Assembly (NCBI RefSeq): GCF_048771995.1
Contig: NC_133043.1
Location: 7,210,501-7,274,500, forward strand
Origin: Taeniopygia guttata
Taxonomy: Eukaryota > Chordata > Aves > Passeriformes > Estrildidae
Direction: 5' to 3'
DNA: 64,000 nucleotides
Below are positions 24,555 to 33,480 of the stretch, one piece after another. Numbering within the stretch: position 1 is the first letter of the stretch; the number at the start of each line of letters is the position of its first letter. Both the position numbers and the translations under genes were made by a program. The notes below the pieces were generated by a model. It did no database searches, was not told the DNA's origin, and saw only the letters and a list, made by a program, of their open reading frames with translations.

Positions 24555-24902
24555 CCTGTTGCTATTGGGTATGAAACGAGTACACAGAAGCTTGGTGAGT
24601 TCAAGAGAGAAAAAGAGCAAATTTTATTTCTGACCTCGTAATATATAGAATTCCAAAAGTGACAGTGGGTTGGAGGATGAAATTGCCACCTCTCCAACCC
24701 CACTGGTGAAACTAACAGTCCATCAATTCTCTCTTCTCACAAAGAAAAATGTAAAACAACCATTATTTACATGAACAGTGTGTGAGAAACTCCAGTAGAA
24801 ATATGGAACCATTATCAGAAGGCTGAAGAAGTTTTATGAGAACTTTAAAACTTTCAAAAGAACTATAAAAGAAAACTTAAACACTTTTAAAAATCAGGGC
24901 AA
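24555..24902 (-). mobile_element. LTR-like element, antisense (AT-rich)
   Basis: This is an AT-rich block of about 350 bp inserted next to antisense CR1 sequence. On the minus strand it contains an AATAAA signal (complement of attttattt near 24622) and would begin TGGGGG, consistent with a retroviral LTR. No second copy is in the window, so this is a composition and signal call. Confidence 0.45.
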
Positions 24903-25335
24903 CAACCCCCATCTCTCTCCAGAGCAGAGGGGCTCCAGCCCTTGGTGCATCTCTGGCCTCTCTCCTGCTCTTCACACCCTTCTTGTGCTGATGGCCCCAG
25001 AGCTGGAGGCAGCTCTGCAGGAAGGGATCTCAGGAGGGTGGAACAGAGGGGCAGAATCTCCTCCTTGACCTGCTGCTCACAATCCTCGCACTGCAGCCCA
25101 GGACACGTTTGGCTTTCTGGGCCAGCAGTGCACCTTGCTGGGTTTTATGGACTCATCAACCAACACCCCAACCCCCCAAGGAATAGTCTTGATCCCTTCT
25201 CTGCCCAGCCTGTGCTTGGGATTGCCCTGACCCATGTTCAGAACACTGCCCTTGGCCCTGCTGAGCATCCTGAGGGTCCCATGGGCCCACCCAGCCTGCC
25301 CAGGTCCCTCTGGCTGCTGTCCCACCCCTCCAGTG
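24903..25335 (-). mobile_element. CR1 LINE fragment, antisense, reverse-transcriptase 3′ region
   Basis: Characteristic antisense CR1 phrases are present: 'gccccagagctggaggcagctctgcagg', 'cagcccaggacacgtttggctttctgggc', 'actcatcaaccaacacccc', 'ctgcccagcctgtgcttgggattgccctgacccatgt' and 'ggtccctctggctgctgtcccacccctcc'. The frame is not intact. Confidence 0.92.
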
Positions 25336-26348
25336 CGGAGTGCACCAGTTGGGAATGGCATGTCAGGGAACTTACTCCCACCTCAATTTCCTACAACTGT
25401 ACCTGATGAATTGGAAGCAGAGAAATATTTGCTGACATTTGCTGTGTGGAGCAGTGGTGTGTTCACAACTCAGCCAAAAAAGAGCCCGGAGCAGTTGGAG
25501 TGGAAGGAACAGAGATCGTGTTCCTCTCGGGCAGCCAGCTGTGCTCTACTTTGATTTGTTTCCAGCCTACAACTCAGTTTTTGCTAAAGAGGAAGGAACT
25601 TCCCTGGCAAGGGTAACACAAGGAAAGGGTCCATGAAAAGGCAGATTAGTGATTTAGCTAAACCAGCATATTTTCCCCGTGTAGGTGAAGGCAGGGGGGA
25701 CGATGCCTTCCAGCACTGCTCTGGCCCAGTGCTGTTTGTGCCTCAGGTGCTTTGTTCAGGAGAGGTCCCAAAGGGGTGGGAGGGGAGCAGGTGCCTCAGC
25801 TTTCCTGTTTCACAGCCTTTGTGTGGCTGTGACACTGCATGGAGCAGGGGCAGCCTGCCAGGGCCAGGGCAGGCAGGGCTTTTCCACCCAAAAAGAGAGA
25901 GCACAGCCCCGCTTCTGCCTCGTCAGCAGCTGGCTGAGGATCAGCCACAGCTTGTCCCGGTGCTTTTTGGAAGTGCAGGGCATAATTTGGAGAGGCAGGA
26001 AGTCAAGGCCAGCTCTCTGGGTTTGTTAGAAAGGGGCACTCACTGGGACCTTTGCTGGAGCAGCTTGTTTTGTACTGTCTAAATGCTTCTCCTGGGTAGA
26101 AGGGGGAGGGACTCCCATCCAGATGTTGTTTGCACCAGCTCAAGCCCCTCGTTCACCCATCATGTTGATGGTAGCCCAGGTAGCTGGGCCAGAAGCCACA
26201 GTGGGTGGAGCAATGTGGGCTGGGGATGCAGGAGAGGTGAGCTGGTTCAAAGGTGCAGATTGTGGTTTGAGCCTGGAAGCTCTAGGACCCCACTGAGCCC
26301 ACTGTCACTGCCCTGCCACACTGTCCAGGGCACCCCAGAGGTCTCTGG

Positions 26349-26670
26349 CATGAAGAAGGAGAAAAAGGACAAGACACACCCAATTTCCTCCATCTTGTCC
26401 CCTTTGGACCCCTTATCTAGAATCCTAAAATTTTACTTTTGCACCCGTGCCACACTTAATTATTACTTATATCAAACACTCAGAGCTTGTAATTCACCCT
26501 GTAAGATTGAAAACTCTTTTCCATGGACAGAGATCACAGACAGTGTCTCTGGGGGCTCTGTCCAGGGGGGTTCCTGACCCCTGCCAGGGTCCCAGGCCTG
26601 CCAGGGCAGCCAGAGGGAAGCTCTGGATTCCCATGGTTATGTCAACAGTTCTTGCTGTTTCCATCCCTTG
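26349..26670 (-). mobile_element. LTR family A, partial copy 1
   Basis: Bases 26349-26519 match 52768-52941 and the end of the window (63908-64000): 'catgaagaaggagaaaaaggacaag', 'tcctccatcttgtccccttt' and 'attttacttttgcacc'. This is the U3-side part of the LTR; the R/U5-like part is missing. It probably continues to about 26650, beyond what the other copies show. Confidence 0.75.
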
Positions 26671-27072
26671 ACTTGGTACCTTGCCCTGAGGACCATCTCC
26701 TCTCTCTGTGCCTGCAGTCTGTGAGAGGACAAGTGTAGAAAGTGCTTTCTGTGGGGCTGTGGGTTAAGCAGAGCAGAGATAAACCAAAGGGATGTCCGGA
26801 GCCGGGGGCTCCCCGCTGGAGCGTGCTTGATGGCTGTTACATAAGCAAATCCAGAGTGCTGCACAAACCATTAGGTGTGAGGGGTTTGTCCTCAGGGGAG
26901 TGCTGTCACAACTGTCACAGCTCTGCAGCTCAGACGTGGGCACTGCCACTCGCAGCACAGCCCTCCATGTGTCAGTGTGGCAAACTGAGCTTGGCAACCT
27001 CCTGCGAGCCTCGGTCCAGCCCTTCAGCTCGTCCTGCATCTGTCTGGAGCTTCCTGCTGGCGTCCTGGTGAC

Positions 27073-27530
27073 AGTAAAAGGGTTTTAAAATAATGAGATT
27101 TAGGGTTAACAGGAAAAATAAGCTTAGTAGGCCTTGGAAAGATAAATACCTTTAGCACATGGACAAATAGTACTGTACTATGTAGCTAGTACATGATAAT
27201 TTATATAATTGTTAGATGTGACGACTGTTTAGTAATTAAATTTAATTACTGTTTAATCAGAAAGAATAATCGTGTGAAACTGTGGTCATGGACCTAAGAA
27301 AGATCACTATAAACTCATGTCAATGTATACAATAGAACAATGTAAGTTTAATAATTAATGTGTAAGTTATATAACGATAGAGTATAAAATACTTTCAGCT
27401 CGAAAGCCGTGTCGGAGTCAGATTTGGGTTTGTACCCCTGATTCCCAGAGCTGTCAATAAAAGCACCTGCATGGAATCACATCCTGTGATTCTGTGTGTT
27501 CCTGAACACTGACACTGGGATCCAGGTGGG
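27073..27530 (+). mobile_element. Solo LTR-like element, AT-rich, with TATA and poly(A) signals
   Basis: This AT-rich block of about 450 bp differs sharply from its flanks. It contains a TATA box (gagtataaaatac near 27380) followed about 80 bp on by a polyadenylation signal (caataaaagcacc near 27456) and a GT-rich tail (tgtgattctgtgtgttcctgaaca). That is the U3-R-U5 layout of an LTR in + orientation. The exact ends are uncertain and no internal retroviral genes follow. Confidence 0.65.
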
Positions 27531-27614
27531 AGTGCAGCACTCCGGGACGCACAGTGTGCTCTGTGCTGCCAGCATCTCCTTGGTGTGTGGTGAAACCTCC
27601 TCAAGCTGCACCAG

Positions 27615-27757
27615 GGGTGCTTTAGATTAGATATCAGGAAAAATTTCCTCACTGGGAGGGTGGTCTGGCATTGGAAGAGGCTGCCCAAGGAAATGTGGAA
27701 TTACCATCCCTGAAAATGTTCAGAAGTCGTGTGGGTGTGGTTTGGGGGTGAACACAG
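27615..27757 (+). mobile_element. CR1 LINE fragment
   Basis: Sense CR1 sequence: 'tttagattagatatcaggaaaaatttcctcactgggagggtggtctggcattggaagaggctgccc' through 'tcagaagtcgtgtgggtgtgg'. The extreme 3′ end is lost. Confidence 0.88.
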
Positions 27758-28829
27758 CTAATGGTTTGACTCAATGAACCCCTGGGGTTTTTTATTCTGC
27801 TGTGATTCTGTGTTTGATTTTTTATTCTTATTCTGCTGTGATTCTGCACCAAGGTGCCTTTTGCTGTGGTGGAGCAGCTGAGGGGTTAACTGGAGCCTGT
27901 GGCTGCAGCCTGGTGGCTCTGGATGTGTCCTTAGATGAGGTCATAGGAATTTCTTGGGGCAGCCTCTGTTCCCCTTTGTGTGAGGCAGCAGAGGGTCGCC
28001 CAGCTGTGCAGCCCTCCTGCCACAGTGTCCCCACCATCCCCTCGGGCTCCCTGGGGACAAACCCTGCCTGGACACGTGTCCCTTCTCAAAAACTAGGAAA
28101 AATTGAGAATTCCCAGCCCTGGACCATGAGAGTCACTGGAAACACACCTCTGAAGGGAGCAAACCCCCATGTTGATATCACCAGCACGGGGTACCCCTCT
28201 CTCAGTCACAGGCACCCCATTATTTACCTTTTAGTGCTTTGTGAGCACTGCTTCAGAAACGCACGACTGCACCTTTAAAGTGAATCCATTAAAATTTGCA
28301 TGAGTGCTTCAGGTCTGAATGAGAGCAGCTACCTGGAGGTTTTGTGCATTTCAAGTTCAATTGCATTAAGCATAGTTTGGGTTCACTTCCCTGAGTGCCT
28401 CCTGGTGATCTGCCCTGCAAGGAATGGTGCTTTTTGTCCTTCCCACCCACCTGGGTCTTGATGGGTTAAAGTCTGGAGGCTCAAAGGAGCGCTGCCCCCA
28501 TCCCTTCTTCCTTTCTATTCATCTTCTTCCTTTCTCCATCCTTCCCTGGGGTTTTGCCCTTCCTCTCCAGCCTCAGGAGCTTGGCCATGGGGCTGCTTGG
28601 TGGAGGCAGTGCAGTGGGGTTTGTGCTCCACGGGGCTGTGCAGCTGCCCCGTGTCCTTGCTTTGTGTTCAGCACCTTTGAGATCTGAGGCAGGAAACGTG
28701 GTTTGAGCCTGTCAATGGGAAAACATTGCTCATTGTCCCCTGCAGTGCCTTGGGTTCTGGCAGCAGGAACGTGCAGAGCTCTGCTAGCAAATCGTGAATG
28801 AGCGTGTTATAAATGAAAATTTGTCCAGC

Positions 28830-29440
28830 CAAATTAATATGAAAAAATAAAATATTTATTTTGCAATCCAATTCTATCTAGCCAGCCACAAGGAAAGAAC
28901 AGAGCCGAGCCCGGGGTCGGCCCTGGGTGTGCAACAAGGAGTCAGCCTCAGCAGAGGTTTTCCTCCATGCCCACACACCTCCATCCTGGCACAAGCGGTT
29001 TTTATAGGGAAAATTCTGCCTGAGGCCAAGATTTCAGCAATCAGTCTTTTCTTCTATTCAGAGTCCATATGTTAATAAGATTTTCTTTTTTGGTGCTGAG
29101 GGAGAACAATTCAGTGTCACGAGTTGTTGAATCCCTTGATGAAATTTACTGGAACGCTGCATTCACATGGATCTGCCCGAGGATTTCCATGAGATCCATC
29201 CTGGGTCATTCACACGATGATCAGCGCCTGGGCTCCCCGTATCTCCCCAGACATGGCCCATCCCCATCTCCTGGCCGAGCCACATCCTTTTACTTGTAAA
29301 TTGGGTTCTAATATACACCAGGTCTCGCTTGTGAGGGTGGGGGAACTCCTAATACAAACGTGTATACTCCAACAAATATTCAATATCACATATATCATAC
29401 TAGAAATGGCATGAATTATATCTGCTACACATAACAAGCA
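28830..29440 (-). mobile_element. Solo LTR-like element, antisense
   Basis: On the minus strand a TATA box (complement of gtttttataggg near 28999) lies about 140 bp upstream of an AATAAA signal (complement of aaaatatttattttgc near 28850). The remainder to about 29440 would be U3. It is a solo element: no retroviral coding frame adjoins it. It lies about 2 kb upstream of the v3 exon, in opposite orientation. Confidence 0.6.
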
Positions 29441-30068
29441 GGATTTGGGAAGGAATCTGAACTCCTCTGCACAGGGAGTACCAGGCTGGGGGAGAGACAC
29501 ATCAGAGAGAACCTTCCCAAAGGACTGGGCTGTCCTGGGGCTGCCTCCCACCGTCTCCATCCTCTTGGGGATGTGCAGGGCTTGCACACCCTGGGGATGC
29601 TGCCTGGGGGCTGGGCTGACCCCACCGCTGGGTGCTGGCTGTGTTCCTCCCTCTGCTTTGGGGACGCTGATAGTGCATCTGCTGCCGAACGGGACAAATC
29701 CTCAATGTTGGAAAGTGATAACAACATCAGGCCAGGCTGTGCAAAGGTTTCATCTGTGCCTGGAGTCTTCCTGTGGAGGTTTATTCATCCAGCTGGGCAA
29801 TAACCTGTCCTTCTGCCCATGGCATGAGAGCAGTGCCAGCCTGTGTCACAGCTGTCACACTTGGGTTTTTCCGTGTGAACTTGTGAGATTTTTGGGGCAA
29901 AAACTGTCACTTGGATGATGCAGATCACACAAGGGTCCTGTCAGCACACCTGGCCCGTGGAACAGCTGTGCCTTCCCTCCCAGCATTGCCTTGGCAGGGG
30001 GGTTGAGTGGTTTCTTTGCCAGCTCTGGGGATGGAGGCTGTGCCCTTGCATCTGGGTGATCAAGGGAA

Positions 30069-30276
30069 ATATAGGTTGGATATTAGGAAAAAAAAAATTT
30101 ACAGAAAGGTGATAAAGTTCTGGAATGGCTGCCTGGGGAGGTGGGGGAGTCCCCATCCCTGGGTGTGTTTAACCAGCCTGGAGGTGGCACTGGGTGCCAG
30201 GGTTGAGTTGAGGTGTTGGGGCTGGTTGGACTCGATGATGTTGAAGGTCTCTTCCAACCCAGTGATTCTGTGATTA
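30069..30276 (+). mobile_element. CR1 LINE 3′ end
   Basis: A well-preserved sense CR1 end: 'tataggttggatattagg', 'ttctggaatggctgcctggggaggtgggggagtccccatccctgggtgtg', 'ggttggactcgatgatgttgaaggtctcttccaaccc' and 'gtgattctgtgatt'. It ends at the left border of the v3 promoter region. Confidence 0.93.
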
Positions 30277-30703
30277 TCAGCAGGAATCGGTGTCGGATGG
30301 CTCGGGAGGGCGGTGCAGGCTGCTGGGGCAGTGGGCAGTGTCCCCGCTGCCTGCCCGGGCCGGCGGCCAAGTGGAAGTTTCCGTGTGGACCAGCCCGCAC
30401 ATCCCTCCATCCCTCCGGGCACCTCCACCAGCAAAATCCGCTCTCAAATCCCACCTCAACTCCACCGCCACACCGGGGAGAGGAACGAGAAGCAGGAGAG
30501 ACTTTCACTCCCGCTTCTGGCAGGTTGGGAAATCCTGCTGGGAAATCCTTGCCGCTGCCAGGGAAGCCCCCGAGGGATGCGCAGGAGCGGAGCCGGGTCC
30601 CCCCTGGTAGCAGCAGCAGCAGCAGCCCCGTGATGCTGAGCTGGGAATGAAGTCAGCCTTCATCAGCCGAATAGTTTATGCATGAATCGAAACTTCAGAC
30701 CCG

Positions 30704-30705
<2 letters not shown>

Positions 30706-30752
<47 letters not shown>
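30706..30752. repeat. Uninterrupted A run (47 bp)
   Basis: Forty-seven consecutive A bases lie between gacccggc and gcggggggag, in the v3 promoter. No target-site duplication or transposon body precedes it, so it is not an obvious retroposon tail. Confidence 0.95.
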
Positions 30753-30753
<1 letters not shown>

Positions 30754-31079
30754 CGGGGGGAGCGTGCGGGATCTGCGCTCTTTTAAAATGCTGGAGCCAA
30801 GGAAGGAGGAGGGGATAGAGGAAATAGCAGGAAAATAAGACTGGGGAAGTGGGGAGAGATTTGAGAAGCTGGATGAGTTGCTCGCTCTGTTATTGTGGGG
30901 AGCCAAGCTCCTTAAGCATCTCCTGGTGGATATTAAGAGGGAGCTGTGGAGGCTGGAGCGTTCCCCTGGACACTCTCACGCTGTAGCTTTAAGGCTGTTT
31001 TACAGAGGACTCGGGATTTCCAGTTTTCCTGCGCCTGGTGGAGTATTTCAGAGAGTTACAGGATTTTTCGGGTCATGTA

Positions 31080-31137
31080 CCCTCTTTTCCTTTCTTCTTC
31101 CTCCTTTCTCTTTCTCTCTTACTCTTCTTTTTCATTT
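31080..31137. repeat. Polypyrimidine tract in the v3 promoter
   Basis: Almost pure C/T over about 58 bases (ccctcttttcctttcttcttcctcc...). A mainly purine tract follows at 31257-31325. Confidence 0.85.
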
Positions 31138-31256
31138 CAAAGAGACAAAGCTACTTCAGTTTGGAGCACAAACATATGATCAGCACATGGAAATGTGGTA
31201 ATTTGGATGCATTCAAGATTGCAACAGATTGAAGAAATTAGACCAGACAAAGAGCT

Positions 31257-31325
31257 TTTTTTGGAAGAGGAGGAGGAGGAGGCAAGGCAAGGAGGGAGGG
31301 AGAGTGGGGGAAAGAAGGGGACGCC
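31257..31325. repeat. Polypurine tract in the v3 5′ UTR
   Basis: A G/A-rich tract containing (gga)n and (gggagg) motifs, directly upstream of the v3 start region. Confidence 0.85.
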
Positions 31326-31377
31326 ACCGAAAAAAGGGACGGCCGTGACACGCGGATGCTAAATATATCCCGTAGTA

Positions 31378-31399
31378 ATGGAGAGGGACCGGATTTCAG
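31378..31399 (+). CDS. SEPTIN9: SEPTIN9 isoform 3 (v3), coding first exon
   Basis: This exon encodes MERDRIS plus the first base (G) of the next codon, then a gtaggc donor in phase 1. The peptide is identical to the known mammalian SEPT9 v3 start, which continues ALKRSFE, so the split codon would become Ala. An in-frame TAA at 31360-31362 fixes this ATG as the first in frame. It is an alternative first exon with its own promoter; it cannot accept splicing from v1 because it has no conserved acceptor role. In mammals the v1, v2 and v3 isoforms differ in filament and microtubule behaviour, and SEPT9 mutations, including one in a 5′ UTR, cause hereditary neuralgic amyotrophy (literature knowledge). 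Confidence 0.94.
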
Positions 31400-31528
31400 G
31401 TAGGCTATTGATATTTTAATATGTTACATTCTGCCCCTGCCCTCCTACCTTTCCAGCAGCTTCTGTACTTTGAGGAGAGGAACAGCCCTGCTCCGGGTGG
31501 AATTCAGCCGATTCCTTTATTTATTTCC

Positions 31529-31601
31529 TTTTTTTTTTTTTTTTTTCCCCTGCAATGCTTCCCTTCTGCATTTTTTCTTTTTTTTTTTTTTTTTTTTTTT
31601 T
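31529..31601. repeat. Two T runs (18 and 24 bp)
   Basis: T18 at 31529-31546 and T24 at 31578-31601 lie just inside the intron after the v3 exon. Confidence 0.93.
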
Positions 31602-33429
31602 CTTCCCATCCTCCTGAGCCCTGAGACAGACGGTGATTCCAGCAGAAGCCGGGAGGGGGGCGAAGGGGGGAGAGGAAAAGAAGCAGGGTGGGGGAAGAAG
31701 AAACTGCTTTCTAGGTCTGGATTTCATTTGAGTGCCTCTCTCCCCCCCCTCTCCGCTCCCATGTGCCGCACGGCGCTGGGGGGATGAATGCTGAGCCTGT
31801 GAGCTCAGAGCTGCGAGCCGGGCAGAGGGAGGAAAATCACCGAGCTCTTGGCATGGAGACACGCTTCTGCTCGGAAGGTTGGCTCCTGGCTGGGTGTGGG
31901 GTGTGTGTGTGTGTTGTGGCGGAGCTTTTCCTGCTTGCCAAAGGGTTTTTGCCCTCCCAGTCCTGCTTGGATGGGCAGGAGCTGCCTGCTTGTTCCTGTT
32001 TCTGCTGGGCTTCACCTTACGTGGGGGGAGAGGCTGGAGGGGGGCAGGCAGGGCAATGAATAATTCAATTTAATTCCCCGCTCTGCCCGCAATTCCCGCC
32101 CAGTGGTTGATGTCTGAGCGCTTCCCAGAGCTGCTCCCAGCTCCGGGGAGCTGCTGGGGATGCTGTGGGTGCCTGTGGCTGTTCGATTCTGGTGGCAGGG
32201 ACATGGGACAAGGCTGCACGGTGTCCCCCTCTGAGCAGGGAAGCTGAGGGAAGGGTGTCTGTGCCCAGGCTGGGTGTCCCTCCTCCGTGGCACCCCAGGG
32301 CGCAGCCCGGCTCACCCTGCTGGGCACCGAGCCTCTCGTCCTGGGCGTTCCCTGCTGGGCATCGGCGCTGGGAATGAAACCACAGCGGGCAGAGGAAGCG
32401 CTGAGGCCAGGGTGGAGCGGAGCTGTGGCCAGGGAAGGCTGTTCCCACGGCTGGTCCCTTCCAGAGCCACCGGGCAGGGATGTGCTGAGAGCACCCGCTG
32501 GCCCTGGGTCAGGATTTACCTGCGGGAGCATCCTGCGCTCCTCTTCAGAGTGCGGGTGGCACCTTCCCATCCCTCTGGCCATCTCTCCTGCTTGCTCTGA
32601 GCCACTTCAAAGCATTCCTGAGAGCTGCCTGCAGCTCAGAGCCGGGTGGGTGCTTCAGCAGCTTGGGGCTGGAGAGCCTGTGCCACCGGGCAGGGACGGC
32701 AGAGGGTGGCAGGGGGGTTGAGTCCATCCGTGGTGCAGTTCTGGGGACACTTTCTTCTCACAGAGGTGCTGGGCAGCTCTGCAAAATGTGGCTGGGGAGA
32801 AAGGGGACTGCCTGGTGGTGTGATCCAGGGATTTTTGTTTTGAAGGAGCACCAAAGGTGGGGATCTCTGAGCCCTCAGGCTGTTGGTTGTGCGAGGAGAA
32901 CTGAGCCCTGGTGCCTGGGCTGGCTGACACTGCTCCCAGAGCATCTTTGTGCAAAGGTGCAGGAGCTCTTGCTAATGCCCTGAAGCAATATTTGCAAAAA
33001 ACAATGTCCAAGTGCATCTGGAACTGGTTTTCCACTGGTTTTCCCTGCTGTGAGCAGGGATGCAGGGAAGGCATGTGGCTGTGCCTGGTGAGCTGGGCCA
33101 GGTGTACATAAATGTGGTGTGTGCCCTCACCTGAGGAGGCTGCCAGGATGATGAGCACAACCTCTCTGCCCTCACTCAAACGCTGTGTGGCACCTTGGAA
33201 AGGTGCAGACCATCCTGGTGGTGTTTGTGAGACGTGACTTTGGCATGAAAAAGGGATGGGGAAATGGATGGCCTGAAGGTCTGGTCTCTGATCTGCTCCA
33301 CAGGTCCCTGCTTGAAGGGGTCAGCGCAGGCAGGCAAAGCTGCTCACCCGGGGCAGTGGAGGGAATGACAAACCATGTGTGGCAAAACTGTTCTTGAAGA
33401 GATTCTGGGCACAGAAGTGACAAATAATG

Positions 33430-33480
33430 GTTGGAATCAATGATTTTAGGCGTCTTTTCCAGCCTAAGTGGTTCTGATAT
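33430..33480 (+). mobile_element. CR1 LINE 3′ terminal fragment
   Basis: Only the last about 50 bases are recognisable: 'ttggaatcaatgattttaggcgtcttttccagcctaagtggttctgat'. It is short and diverged. Confidence 0.68.

Larger units (their letters stand above)
21701..31377 (+). other. SEPTIN9: SEPTIN9 intron and v3 upstream region
   Basis: No further exon is supported between v1 exon 2 and the v3 start. The region is transposon-rich: CR1 pieces near 22824, 24903, 27615 and 30069, and LTRs near 24555, 26349, 27073 and 28830. It ends in the v3 promoter. Unique-looking parts are 21970-22820, 22940-24540, 25340-26340 and 29450-30060; nothing specific is seen in them. Confidence 0.8.
30285..31377 (+). 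promoter_or_regulatory. SEPTIN9: SEPTIN9 v3 promoter and 5′ UTR region
   Basis: This region lies between the last CR1 and the v3 start codon. It has a GC/CpG-rich part (about 30290-30640, ending in an AGC repeat), a conserved-looking AT segment with an octamer-like tttatgcatgaat (about 30676), an A47 run, a pyrimidine tract (31080-31137) and a purine tract (31257-31325). No TATA box is at a convincing distance. An ATG at 31356 opens a frame that overlaps the v3 start. The promoter call is inferred from its position before the v3 exon. Confidence 0.6.

Noticed and set aside
30706..30752. A47 as the tail of a processed pseudogene or SINE
   Set aside because: No element body or target-site duplication is found next to it, and the upstream DNA is promoter-like.
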